The notes: generated from the letters alone by a model not told the origin. 8,314 nucleotides of DNA from Candidatus Falkowbacteria bacterium CG02_land_8_20_14_3_00_36_14 (GCA_002781265.1 PETS01000002.1:1-8314), one strand, 5' to 3'; shown: positions 1 through 6,197, counted from the stretch's first letter. Made by a program: numbers and translations.

Positions 1-1
1 T

Positions 2-94
2 TTAAATTATCAAACACCCCTGGAATTCTCAAAAGTGTTACCGATGTACTCATCTTGTACAAGAAGTTTTTTATTTTTATTTTTTATGTTATAA
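2..94 (+). CDS. possible C-terminal tail of a transposase/integrase (partial, tentative)
   Basis: A frame open from the window edge reads LNYQTPLEFSKVLPMYSSCT and then a hydrophobic run encoded by T-rich DNA before a TAA at 92-94. The LNYxTPxEF pattern resembles the C-terminal end of integrase-core (rve) transposases, where 'LNY.TP.E' follows the last catalytic region. Only about 30 codons are visible, another frame is also open here (to a TAG at 100-102), and the end overlaps the promoter of the next gene. The call is therefore pattern recognition only. It could equally be non-coding DNA. Confidence 0.3.
   Translation, partial: LNYQTPLEFSKVLPMYSSCTRSFLFLFFML
53..64. repeat. 12-nt perfect palindrome before a T-run
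   Basis: TCTTGTACAAGA is a perfect 12-nt palindrome followed by AG and a long T-rich tract (67-85). As RNA it gives only a 4-bp stem with a GUAC loop, so it would be a weak terminator for an upstream gene. As DNA it could be an operator for the promoter just downstream. The sequence cannot decide between these. Confidence 0.35.
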
Positions 95-95
95 T
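87..95 (+). promoter_or_regulatory. extended -10 promoter of the solute-binding protein gene
   Basis: TGTTATAAT is a perfect extended -10 element (TGnTATAAT). No good -35 hexamer lies 16-18 bases upstream, where there is only a T-run, which fits an extended -10 promoter. Transcription would start near 102, leaving a leader of about 30 nt before the ATG at 134. Confidence 0.55.
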
Positions 96-133
96 TATAT
101 AGAAGCAAATTATAATTCTTGATTTACTAAAAT

Positions 134-1537
134 ATGGAAATAAAAAATAAATTTATCGTTTTTTTTCTTATATTCACTTTTGTCGCTACTTCCGGATTCG
201 GTATTAAAGGTTGTGAATCGCGAAAGACCAAAGAAGCTATGGCGCCGATTGTTTTGAATTATTGGCGCGTTTGGGACGGGCCGGATGCTTTTAGCGATAT
301 AATAAGCAAATATACCAGTTTGCACCCTAATATAACTATTAATTATAAAAAATACCGCTATAGCGAATATGAGCAGGCGTTGTTAGAAGCTTTTGCCGAA
401 GACCGCGGACCGGATATTTTTTCCATACATAATACTTGGGTGAATAAATATAAAAATAAAATTATTCCCTTGCCGCCAAATACTACCTTGGCCTATCAAT
501 ATATGACTGGTGCCATTAAAAAAGACGTTGTGGTTGATTTACGCACTAATAAAAGCATTACTACTGAAGATTTAAAAAGGAAATATATTGATGTAATTTT
601 TAATGACGCAGTGCTAAAAGATATAGAAAACAATAAAGAAGTAGAAAAAATTTACGGCTTACCGTTAGCCGTTGATACACTGGCTATGTTTTATAATAAG
701 GATTTATTAAACAATGCCGGCATTACCGAGCCGCCGCAATATTGGAACAGAGAATTTCAGCAAGAAGTTAAAAAACTAACCAGACAGGATAGCCGGGGCC
801 AAATAATCCAATCGGGCGTAGCTTTAGGCGGAGGCGAAAATATTGAAAGAGCCGTTGATATATTATCGGTTTTAATGATGCAAAATGGATCGGAAATGAT
901 GAACAATAATCAAGTTAGATTTAATCAAATTCCCGAATTCTTAAAAGATAAGAGATATAACCCCGGCCTAGAAGCATTGCGTTTTTATACTGATTTTGCC
1001 AACCCGTCAAAAGAGGTTTATAGCTGGAATAGCAATCTGGATAATTCGCTGGATATGTTTATGCAGGGAAAATTAGCTTTTATGTTCGGATATTCTTACC
1101 AAGTACCGACTATAAAGGCGCAAGCTCCGAAATTGAATTATCTTATAACCGAACTGCCTCAAATAGAAGGAAATCCAGTAAGCATAAATTTTGCCAATTA
1201 TTGGTTGGAAACTGTATCAAAAAAAACTAAAAATGTTGATGCGGCGTGGGATTTTATACAATTTGCCATTAAGGAAGAAAATGTTAAATCTTATTTAACT
1301 GTATCCAAAAAGCCGTCCGCTATCCGTTCCTTAATTGACGCGCAGAAAGAAGATCCGGAAATAAGCGTTTTTGCCGATCAGGTTTTGACCGCCAAAAGCT
1401 GGTATCGGGGCGCTGACGCCATTGCGGCTGAAAAGATAATGATTGATATGATTAATGACGCGGTTTTAGGCAGAAATAAAATTGAAGATGTCATTTCCAC
1501 AGGAGCTAATAGGGTACAGCAAACAATTGGCAAATAG
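134..1537 (+). CDS. extracellular solute-binding lipoprotein (ABC sugar-binding type)
   Basis: This is a 467-aa protein of the bacterial extracellular solute-binding family 1 (MalE/UgpB type), which delivers sugars or related ligands to an ABC permease at the outer face of the membrane. An N-terminal hydrophobic segment (about 7-25) ends at Cys27 in I-K-G-C, a lipobox-like site with an unusual Lys at -2, so lipid anchoring is likely but not certain. Family-like features are LNYWRVWDG (41-49), the hinge-type region YGLPLAVDTLAMFYNKDLL (174-192), the helix MFMQGKLAFMFGYSY (308-322) and AAWDFIQFAI (370-379) near the C terminus. No permease or ATPase gene is in the window, so the ligand is unknown. 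The start follows an A/T-only leader with no Shine-Dalgarno. The pilin-like gene begins 16 nt after its stop, suggesting one transcript. Confidence 0.85.
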   Translation: MEIKNKFIVFFLIFTFVATSGFGIKGCESRKTKEAMAPIVLNYWRVWDGPDAFSDIISKYTSLHPNITINYKKYRYSEYEQALLEAFAEDRGPDIFSIHNTWVNKYKNKIIPLPPNTTLAYQYMTGAIKKDVVVDLRTNKSITTEDLKRKYIDVIFNDAVLKDIENNKEVEKIYGLPLAVDTLAMFYNKDLLNNAGITEPPQYWNREFQQEVKKLTRQDSRGQIIQSGVALGGGENIERAVDILSVLMMQNGSEMMNNNQVRFNQIPEFLKDKRYNPGLEALRFYTDFANPSKEVYSWNSNLDNSLDMFMQGKLAFMFGYSYQVPTIKAQAPKLNYLITELPQIEGNPVSINFANYWLETVSKKTKNVDAAWDFIQFAIKEENVKSYLTVSKKPSAIRSLIDAQKEDPEISVFADQVLTAKSWYRGADAIAAEKIMIDMINDAVLGRNKIEDVISTGANRVQQTIGK

Positions 1538-1553
1538 AGTTATTTATATCATT

Positions 1554-1988
1554 ATGAATAATAATATTAATAAAAAAATAATAATAACCTGTTTTCTTTT
1601 CTTATTTTTTTCTTATTTTTTTGTTTTCTCAAATATATGTTTAGCGCAGGATTCATTAATTGATAAAACATTAAGCGATAAATGCAAAGATCCAGGGTGT
1701 GAATTAAATGATTTAATGAGTTTAGTAATAACAATATCTGATATGATTTTAAAAATCAGCGGTTCGCTGGCTTTATTATTCTTTATTTACGGCGGAGTAT
1801 TGTTTTTAATATCGGCCGGCAACAGTGAGATGGTGGAAAAAGCCAAAAAAGTATTAATCGGTTCTACCGTGGGGATAGTAATTGTATTTACCAGTTTTAT
1901 GATAATCGGCTTTACCCTGTCTGCCTTAGGCGTTATTGATAGCGCCAGTAATACTGCTTGGGCAGAGGTGGGCTGGTTTAAAAAATAA
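1554..1988 (+). CDS. small pilin-like membrane protein (T4SS pilin / VirB2-TrbC type)
   Basis: The 144-aa product has a signal peptide (positive KK at 7-8, hydrophobic 9-28, probable cleavage after CLA at about 31). Two predicted membrane helices (about 57-87 and 103-126) follow, joined by SAGNSEMVEKAKKVLIGSTVG, a hydrophilic turn leading into the second helix. This matches the layout of the T4SS-pilin/TrbC-VirB2-like proteins that are common and often multicopy in Patescibacteria. Two Cys (44, 49) in the mature N-terminal part might form a disulfide. I chose the ATG at 1554 because a longer frame starting at 1482 would overlap the upstream gene by 56 nt and lose the N-terminal signal peptide. 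It lies between the solute-binding and RodZ-like genes in an apparent operon. No secretion ATPase genes are nearby, so a role in a pilus or DNA uptake is inference. Confidence 0.7.
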   Translation: MNNNINKKIIITCFLFLFFSYFFVFSNICLAQDSLIDKTLSDKCKDPGCELNDLMSLVITISDMILKISGSLALLFFIYGGVLFLISAGNSEMVEKAKKVLIGSTVGIVIVFTSFMIIGFTLSALGVIDSASNTAWAEVGWFKK

Positions 1989-2023
1989 TAATTGAACATT
2001 AAAAATAAGAAATTAAGATTATT

Positions 2024-2698
2024 ATGACCCCCTTTAAAGCAAATAAAATATTTTTTGATTCAGAGACGGTGGCGGAGCAATTACGTTGCGGCCGGCAGGC
2101 AAAAAAATTAAAATTAAAAGAAGCGGCTGATAGGCTGAATATTAATTATAAATATTTAGAAGCCATGGAAAGAGGAAATTTTAATGAGCTCCCGGCTGGA
2201 ATTTATAAAAAAAATTTTTTAAGAGAGTATGCTATTTTTTTAGGGCTTGATTATAAAAATCTTTTGCGTATATTTAATAAAGAATTAGTTGATGAGCCGA
2301 ATATAAAGAAAAGCTTATTTTCCAGGCAAATTGCTCAAACTCGTTATTTTTTAAAAATTCCTTCTATTATTAAAAGTGTTATTATAATTCTTGTGGTCAT
2401 TGCTTGTTTTATATATTTAGGGGGCGCGGTTATTAAAATAATTACGCCCCCCAAGCTTTCTATAATCAGTCCGGATGATAACATTATAATTAATAATAAA
2501 ATTATTAATGTAATCGGCATTACTGACGCGGAAACTCAAATTATTATTAATGATGAAATAGTTTTAAGCGATAATCAAGGGAATTTTTCAAAAATAATTA
2601 ATTTAAAAGAAGGCATAAATATAATTAAAGTTACCGCTAAGAAAAAATACGGCCGGGAAAGTACAGCAGAAAGAAAAATATTAATTAGAGATAAGTAG
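2024..2698 (+). CDS. RodZ-like membrane-anchored helix-turn-helix protein
   Basis: The 224-aa protein has three parts. Residues about 14-85 form a helix-turn-helix of the RodZ type (HTH_25), with LRCGRQAKKLKLKEAADRLN and then YLEAMERGNFNELPAGIYKK; 'LP.gvY.k.Flr.YA..lgLd' is highly typical. A single membrane helix spans about 115-140. The extracytoplasmic domain (143-222, PKLSIISPDDN to the end) is Ig-like/beta-sandwich, with the repeated pattern of a Bacillopeptidase/glucodextranase-B type fold. RodZ links MreB to the cell-wall elongation machinery in rods; whether this homologue does so is unknown, since no mreB is in view. The gene starts 35 nt after the pilin-like gene and has no Shine-Dalgarno. 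A second role as a DNA-binding regulator is possible but less usual for the family. Confidence 0.75.
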   Translation: MTPFKANKIFFDSETVAEQLRCGRQAKKLKLKEAADRLNINYKYLEAMERGNFNELPAGIYKKNFLREYAIFLGLDYKNLLRIFNKELVDEPNIKKSLFSRQIAQTRYFLKIPSIIKSVIIILVVIACFIYLGGAVIKIITPPKLSIISPDDNIIINNKIINVIGITDAETQIIINDEIVLSDNQGNFSKIINLKEGINIIKVTAKKKYGRESTAERKILIRDK

Positions 2699-2849
2699 TA
2701 TGAAAAGTTTTAATATTAAATAAATTTTTTTATTATTTTATAAATAAAATAGCCATAATCTTTTTATAATTTTTAAAATATTCTAATTTAAGTAAAAATA
2801 AATGAAATAATAATAGTGTTTTTATTTTTCATTTTAAAATTCATATTAT
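2699..2849. other. A/T-only spacer upstream of recA
   Basis: This 151-base gap is almost pure A+T. It contains a 12-nt palindrome TTTAATATTAAA (2709-2720) followed by a T-run, a possible weak terminator for the preceding operon. It also holds an 8-bp inverted repeat (2734-2741/2744-2751) and a TATAAT at 2765-2770 that could be a recA -10, though no matching -35 is visible. I see no LexA-type operator. Low-complexity sequence makes all of these weak. Confidence 0.3.
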
Positions 2850-3875
2850 ATGTCTAATAAAGAAGAAAAAACGGACGTCAGGGGTGATAAATTAACCGCT
2901 GCCGCTTCCGCAGTTGAACAAATTAAAACCAAATTCGGGGAAGGCGCGATTATGAAATTCGGTGAAGCGATAAAAACTAACGTTGATGTTGTTTCCACCG
3001 GCTGCCTTTCGTTAGATATTGCTTTAGGTATTGGCGGAGTTCCGCGGGGAAGAGTTATAGAAATTTTCGGGCCTGAGGCCTCGGGCAAGACTACGTTGGC
3101 CCAGCATATCGTAGCTGAAGTGCAGAAATTAGGCGGAATCGCCGCTTTTATTGACGCCGAGCATGCTTTGGACCCGGATTACGCGCAAAAAATCGGCATC
3201 AATATAAAAGAGATGTTAATTTCCCAGCCGGATACGGGCGAACAGGCCTTAGATATCGTAGAAACCTTAGTGCGTTCCAACGCTGTTGATGTAATAGTAA
3301 TTGACAGCGTGGCCGCTTTAGTTCCGCAGAAAGAAATTGAAGGAGAAATGGGCGACTCGCATATGGGTCTGCACGCCCGTTTAATGAGCCAGGCCTTAAG
3401 AAAGCTAACAGGCATAATTTCTAAAACAAAAACTGTCGTTATTTTTATAAACCAAATTAGAATAAAAATCGGCGTTTTTTTTGGCAATCCGGAGACTACC
3501 ACTGGCGGTATGGCCTTAAAATTTTATTCCTCGGTAAGAATTGAAGTAAGGCGTTCAGCCCATATTAAGCAGGGCGAAAAAATTATCGGCAACCGCGTAA
3601 AATGCAAAGTGGTTAAAAATAAAGTGTCCGCTCCATTTAAGGTCTGTGAATTTGATATTATGTATAACGAGGGGATTTCCCTTTCCGGAGATCTCTTGGA
3701 TACGGCGGTAACTTACGGCGTGGTAAATAAATCGGGAAACTCTTACAGTTTTGGCGATATCAAACTTGGCGTCGGCAGAGAAAACGCCAAAAAATTTTTA
3801 CGGGAAGACAAAAAACTAATGAAAGAAATTAGAAAAAAAGTAATGATTGAAGTTAAGGTGAGAGAAGCGGAGTAA
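2850..3875 (+). CDS. recA: recombinase RecA
   Basis: RecA, 341 aa, is the strand-exchange ATPase of homologous recombination and the SOS co-protease, forming filaments on single-stranded DNA in the cytoplasm. The N-terminal helix and linker precede the ATPase core. Visible motifs are Walker A GPEASGKT (74-81), the catalytic Glu in FIDAEHALDP (Glu104), Walker B VIVIDSVAAL (148-157), loop L1 around EIEGEMGDSHMG (162-173) and loop L2 NQIRIKIGVFFGNPETTTGG (201-220). The C-terminal domain runs to 341 and is short and basic, lacking the strongly acidic tail seen in E. coli. There is no intein and no disruption. Its start follows an A/T-rich leader without a Shine-Dalgarno. No recX follows: the next gene converges on it, separated by an inverted-repeat island and a terminator. 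Confidence 0.98.
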   Translation: MSNKEEKTDVRGDKLTAAASAVEQIKTKFGEGAIMKFGEAIKTNVDVVSTGCLSLDIALGIGGVPRGRVIEIFGPEASGKTTLAQHIVAEVQKLGGIAAFIDAEHALDPDYAQKIGINIKEMLISQPDTGEQALDIVETLVRSNAVDVIVIDSVAALVPQKEIEGEMGDSHMGLHARLMSQALRKLTGIISKTKTVVIFINQIRIKIGVFFGNPETTTGGMALKFYSSVRIEVRRSAHIKQGEKIIGNRVKCKVVKNKVSAPFKVCEFDIMYNEGISLSGDLLDTAVTYGVVNKSGNSYSFGDIKLGVGRENAKKFLREDKKLMKEIRKKVMIEVKVREAE

Positions 3876-3892
3876 TTTGTAAAAATTATTTT

Positions 3893-4013
3893 ACCCCCAC
3901 ACCTTGAATGCCCTGCTTTCTTGGCGCAGGGGTTGTCGCTTGCCCCCACACCCAAATCTTTGGTGTGGGGGCTTGTCGTAGGGCATAATGCTCTGTGGTC
4001 AAAATGTGGGGGT
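3893..4013. repeat. G+C-richer nested inverted-repeat island between recA and efp
   Basis: A 121-base island stands out from the A+T-rich flanks. CCCCCACACC occurs at 3894-3903 and 3943-3952, its reverse complement at 3962-3971, and a partial reverse copy (TGTGGGGG) at 4005-4012. These nest: an outer 9-bp pair (3893-3901/4005-4013), a middle 7-bp pair ATGCCCT/AGGGCAT (3908-3914/3980-3986) and a central 11-bp hairpin GCCCCCACACC (3942-3952/3962-3972, 9-nt loop). A side hairpin CCCTGC/GCAGGG (3911-3916/3926-3931) competes with the middle pair. TTGTCG is directly repeated on both sides of the central hairpin (3933-3938, 3973-3978). It may be a REP/MITE-like element or a structured 3' end; no ORF lies within it. 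Confidence 0.65.
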
Positions 4014-4020
4014 TTACATA

Positions 4021-4054
4021 AAAATAGAGACGCGAAATATTGCGTCTCTATTTT
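4021..4054. terminator. bidirectional rho-independent terminator between recA and efp
   Basis: AAAATAGAGACGC (4021-4033) and GCGTCTCTATTTT (4042-4054) form a perfect 13-bp stem with an 8-nt loop. The right arm ends in TTTT, and on the minus strand the transcript also ends in UUUU, so the same hairpin can stop recA-side and efp-side transcription. Its position in the convergent gap fits. Confidence 0.85.
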
Positions 4055-4072
4055 AAATTTATAATTTTTTTG

Positions 4073-4630
4073 TTATGCTCGCTCCACATATTCTCCCGTA
4101 TCCGTATTAACTTTTATTATGTCGCCTTCATTAATAAACATCGGTACGTTTATTTTTATGCCAGTTTCCAGTTCCACAATTTTGGTGACGCTACCGGCGG
4201 AATTGCCTCTAACCCCGGGAGGAGCGCTGATAACTTTTAAATTAATTTTAATCGGTAATTCTACGGCCACCGGCTTGCCGTCAAAATATAAAACGTCCAC
4301 ATCCTCGCCTTCTTTTAAAAATTTTTCTTTGCCATTCATTTGTTCCAATGGCAGACTAAATTGTTCGTAAGTGGCATTATCCATAAAATTTGCTTCCTTT
4401 TCATTAACATACATAAAGTTAACTTTGTTTTTTTTAGTGGTTGCTTCTTCGGCTTTTTCGTTGCCTTGGAAAGTTTTTTCTAAAATATTGCCATTTATCA
4501 GATTTTTTAATTTTGTTTTCAATACTGCTCCGCCTCGCCCCATTTTATGGTGGTCGGCCTTGATAATAATATACGGTTCGCTTGTTATTTGGATGATTTT
4601 GCCGATTTTTATTTCATTTAATGTCATCAT
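4073..4630 (-). CDS. efp: elongation factor P
   Basis: EF-P, 185 aa, binds between the ribosomal P and E sites and relieves stalling at proline runs. The three beta-barrel domains are present at full length: the KOW-like N-terminal domain (1-65), a central OB domain (about 66-128) and a C-terminal OB domain ending in the signature GDIIKVNTDTGEYVERA. The loop that reaches the peptidyl-transferase centre reads HHKMGRGGA, placing Arg32 at the tip where E. coli has the lysylated Lys34. This resembles the Arg form that is rhamnosylated in Pseudomonas, or it may be unmodified. The gene opens with ATG ATG, so either Met is possible. It is the last gene of rpsF-ssb-rpsR-efp, 6 nt after rpsR, and ends just before the shared terminator. 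Confidence 0.96.
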   Translation of the reverse strand: MMTLNEIKIGKIIQITSEPYIIIKADHHKMGRGGAVLKTKLKNLINGNILEKTFQGNEKAEEATTKKNKVNFMYVNEKEANFMDNATYEQFSLPLEQMNGKEKFLKEGEDVDVLYFDGKPVAVELPIKINLKVISAPPGVRGNSAGSVTKIVELETGIKINVPMFINEGDIIKVNTDTGEYVERA

Positions 4631-4636
4631 ATTAAT

Positions 4637-4855
4637 TTATCTAATAAAAGGCAATAATGCCATTATACGAGCCCGTTTAATGGCATTAGCTAATTTACGC
4701 TGGTGCCAGGTGCATGTTCCGGTTCTTTTTGTGGGCAGAATTTTCATATAAGAATTAATAAAACGGCGTAAAGTTTCTGTATTTTTATAGTCAATTTCAT
4801 TTATATTTTCCGAGCAAAAAAAACAAACTTTTTCTTTTTTTATTTTATTTTCCAT
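4637..4855 (-). CDS. rpsR: 30S ribosomal protein bS18
   Basis: Ribosomal protein S18, 72 aa, binds the platform of the 30S subunit as a heterodimer with S6. The signature ILPTKRTGTCTWHQRKLANAI followed by KRARIMALLPF is diagnostic. Cys11 and Cys14 (CFFC), Cys48 and His51 form a plausible zinc ribbon, so this is the Cys-containing type of S18. The central IDYKN..TLRRFI segment is also typical. The start codon at 4855 follows an A/T-only leader 19 nt after ssb ends, and efp follows after 6 nt, so the gene must be co-transcribed. Confidence 0.97.
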   Translation of the reverse strand: MENKIKKEKVCFFCSENINEIDYKNTETLRRFINSYMKILPTKRTGTCTWHQRKLANAIKRARIMALLPFIR

Positions 4856-4874
4856 AGATTATTAATATTAAAAT

Positions 4875-5360
4875 TTAAAAAGGAATATTTTCGACTTTAA
4901 TTTCTTCTTCATCGGGGTTGGCGGTTTTGTTTTCTGGGCCGCTGGCGACAGGTTCGTCGGCATTAATCGCGGGTTCAGAAGAAAATTCTTCGGGCATAGG
5001 CGCTGATTCTTGCTTTTGGCTTCTTTCCGCCCCAATCCGGTCCAGCATTATCATATTCTCGGCAACTATTTCCGTGCGGTATCTTTTAATGCCGTCCTGG
5101 CCAGTCCAATTTCTGGTTTGCAAGCGGCCTTCAATATATATTTTTGAACCTTTATGAAGATATTGCCCGCAAATTTCCGCCAACCTTCTCCAGGCAACTA
5201 TATTGTGGAATTCTACCTTTTCCTGCTTTTGCCCAGACTGGTCCTTCCAAATTAAATTGGTAGCGACGGCAAATGTAGCTACGGTTTGCCCCGAAGGGGT
5301 ATTTTTTATTTCCGGATCTCTAGTTAGATTGCCGATAAGCATAGCTTTGTTTAAATTCAT
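4875..5360 (-). CDS. ssb: single-stranded DNA-binding protein
   Basis: SSB, 161 aa, coats single-stranded DNA in replication, recombination and repair, normally as a tetramer. The OB fold occupies residues 1-108: MNLNKAMLIGNLTRDPEIK, TFAVATN, EFHNIVAWRRLAEICGQYLHKG and YIEGRLQTRNWTGQDG are all family signatures, including Trp residues that stack on DNA. An acidic, Pro-rich linker follows (111-150), and the tip EEEIKVENIPF keeps the terminal I-P-F used to recruit partner proteins, although Asn replaces an acidic residue in the usual DDDIPF. It lies between rpsF and rpsR, the common bacterial order, and may have its own promoter in the gap upstream. Confidence 0.97.
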   Translation of the reverse strand: MNLNKAMLIGNLTRDPEIKNTPSGQTVATFAVATNLIWKDQSGQKQEKVEFHNIVAWRRLAEICGQYLHKGSKIYIEGRLQTRNWTGQDGIKRYRTEIVAENMIMLDRIGAERSQKQESAPMPEEFSSEPAINADEPVASGPENKTANPDEEEIKVENIPF

Positions 5361-5384
5361 AAATTTAACATATTTGCAAAATTA

Positions 5385-5412
5385 ATTATAAATATTGAAT
5401 AAATTATTGCAA
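5385..5412 (-). promoter_or_regulatory. candidate internal promoter for ssb-rpsR-efp
   Basis: In the 74-base gap between rpsF and ssb the minus strand carries TTGCAA (5412-5407), a 16-base spacer and a perfect TATAAT (5390-5385). Transcription would start near 5378, giving a leader of under 20 nt. The same TTGCAA hexamer is used in the candidate rpsF promoter. The A+T-rich context means chance matches are likely. Confidence 0.4.
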
Positions 5413-5434
5413 ATAGATATTAGTATTAATAAAT

Positions 5435-5929
5435 TTATAATAAATCGTCTGTATTTAATATCTTATCAAGTTTTTTATCCAAATCATCTAAATTTATTTT
5501 GTCGGTATTTTTGGTTTTTTCTTTGTTTTCTTTTTCTTCGTTCGTTTTTTCTTCGGCTATTTTTTTGGCGGCAATTTTTTCAGATATTATTTTTTCTTTA
5601 TTTATTTCTAAAGCTGTCTTCTTTTTTTTAATTACAATCTGATGCCTTAGAACTTCTTTCATCATAGTGAGTAATCTGTCAATTTTTGATAATTTTTTGC
5701 CTTCTAAATCAAATTCTAATAAATTGTAATATCCAAAATTAGAGTTTTTTATCGGATAAGCCAGCCTTTTTTTGCCCCACTCTTCGCCATAGGTAATGTT
5801 GCCCTCATTGTCTTTTATTAAATTTTTTACTTTTTCTATAATAGGATTTAGCTCTTTCTCAGTGTATTCATTGGAAATAATATAAAGCAATTCATAATGG
5901 GATATTGGAGATGGTTTAGTTTTGGACAT
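5435..5929 (-). CDS. rpsF: 30S ribosomal protein bS6 with long charged C-terminal tail
   Basis: Ribosomal protein S6 pairs with S18 on the 30S platform. The ferredoxin-like core covers about residues 11-103: HYELLYIIS at the start, EEWGKKRLAYPIKNSNFGYYNLLEF (49-73) as the family signature, then the helix LSKIDRLLTMMKEVLRHQIV. At 164 aa it is longer than typical S6 (about 95-135). The extra 104-164 is almost all Lys, Glu, Ile and Asn, likely a helical or coiled segment, ending in LDDLDKKLDKILNTDDLL. This tail is of the kind seen in other Patescibacteria as I recall it. It is the first gene of the leftward operon, preceded by a structured leader and a candidate promoter; no Shine-Dalgarno is visible. 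Confidence 0.96.
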   Translation of the reverse strand: MSKTKPSPISHYELLYIISNEYTEKELNPIIEKVKNLIKDNEGNITYGEEWGKKRLAYPIKNSNFGYYNLLEFDLEGKKLSKIDRLLTMMKEVLRHQIVIKKKKTALEINKEKIISEKIAAKKIAEEKTNEEKENKEKTKNTDKINLDDLDKKLDKILNTDDLL

Positions 5930-5969
5930 AAAATATAAAATAAATTAATTTAAACCAAAATTATTTAAT

Positions 5970-6128
5970 AAAAAACCCCCGATATTCTCTTTTCCGATTT
6001 AAAACGGGCTAAACTTTAGGGGTAATTTGAGAATACCTTCCCAATATTATATTAAAATATTGGGTAATCCTAAAAAGGATATGGGGAAGGAATATACTTC
6101 TTAAAGAAAGAAGAATATATTAAATTGT
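5970..6128 (-). promoter_or_regulatory. structured 5' leader of rpsF (candidate ribosomal-protein leader or attenuator)
   Basis: Read on the minus strand, the leader can form: a hairpin CUUCUU/AAGAAG with extended arms (6092-6118); a three-way junction closed by CCUUCCC/GGGAAGG (6084-6090 with 6036-6042) enclosing AUCCU/AGGAU and AAUAUU/AAUAUU hairpins; and a 9-bp stem GGUAUUCUC/GAGAAUAUC (6037-6029 with 5989-5981). GGGGG plus six U (5980-5970) follows at once and can pair with CCCC at 6022-6019, an alternative crossing the 9-bp stem. The 9-bp stem needs a G-U pair that exists only in the minus-strand RNA (C-A mismatch on plus), supporting that strand. A CCCG at 6008-6005 recalls the CCG of known S6:S18 leaders, but I cannot confirm that identity. 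Confidence 0.5.
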
Positions 6129-6134
6129 ATTAGC

Positions 6135-6163
6135 ACTTTAACACAGGATAAAAAAAATTGCAA
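6135..6163 (-). promoter_or_regulatory. candidate promoter of the rpsF operon
   Basis: On the minus strand, TTGCAA (6163-6158), a 17-base spacer and TAAAGT (6140-6135) preceded by TGT form an extended -10 type promoter. Transcription would begin near 6128, immediately upstream of the structured leader. TTGCAA is a palindrome, so the same hexamer could also be the -35 of a rightward promoter for the methyltransferase gene. Confidence 0.45.
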
Positions 6164-6186
6164 GAGAGGCGATTATATGCTAATGT
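6158..6186 (+). promoter_or_regulatory. weak candidate promoter of the methyltransferase pair
   Basis: TTGCAA (6158-6163), a 17-base spacer and TAATGT (6181-6186) preceded by TGC form an extended -10 type promoter with a poor -10. Transcription would start only about 5 nt before the ATG at 6198, a nearly leaderless mRNA. Hairpin TGCTAA/TTAGCA (6178-6183/6188-6193, loop TGTT) overlaps this -10 and ends 4 nt before the start codon. Confidence 0.25.
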
Positions 6187-6197
6187 TTTAGCAAAAT

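Noticed and set aside
1482..1553. Longer start for the pilin-like protein at 1482
   Set aside because: It would overlap the solute-binding gene by 56 nt and put 24 residues ahead of a clear signal peptide that begins at 1554.
3179..3502. 107-codon open frame antisense to recA
   Set aside because: It lies wholly inside recA, whose reading frame is conserved at every motif; the antisense frame shows no domain, promoter or start context.
3893..4013. CRISPR array
   Set aside because: The four copies of the 10-mer are in both orientations, unevenly spaced and too short; no spacers of constant length or cas genes are present.
4371..4751. Plus-strand 126-codon frame with hydrophobic product across efp and rpsR
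   Set aside because: It is antisense to two certain genes; hydrophobic antisense frames are expected opposite charged coding sequence.
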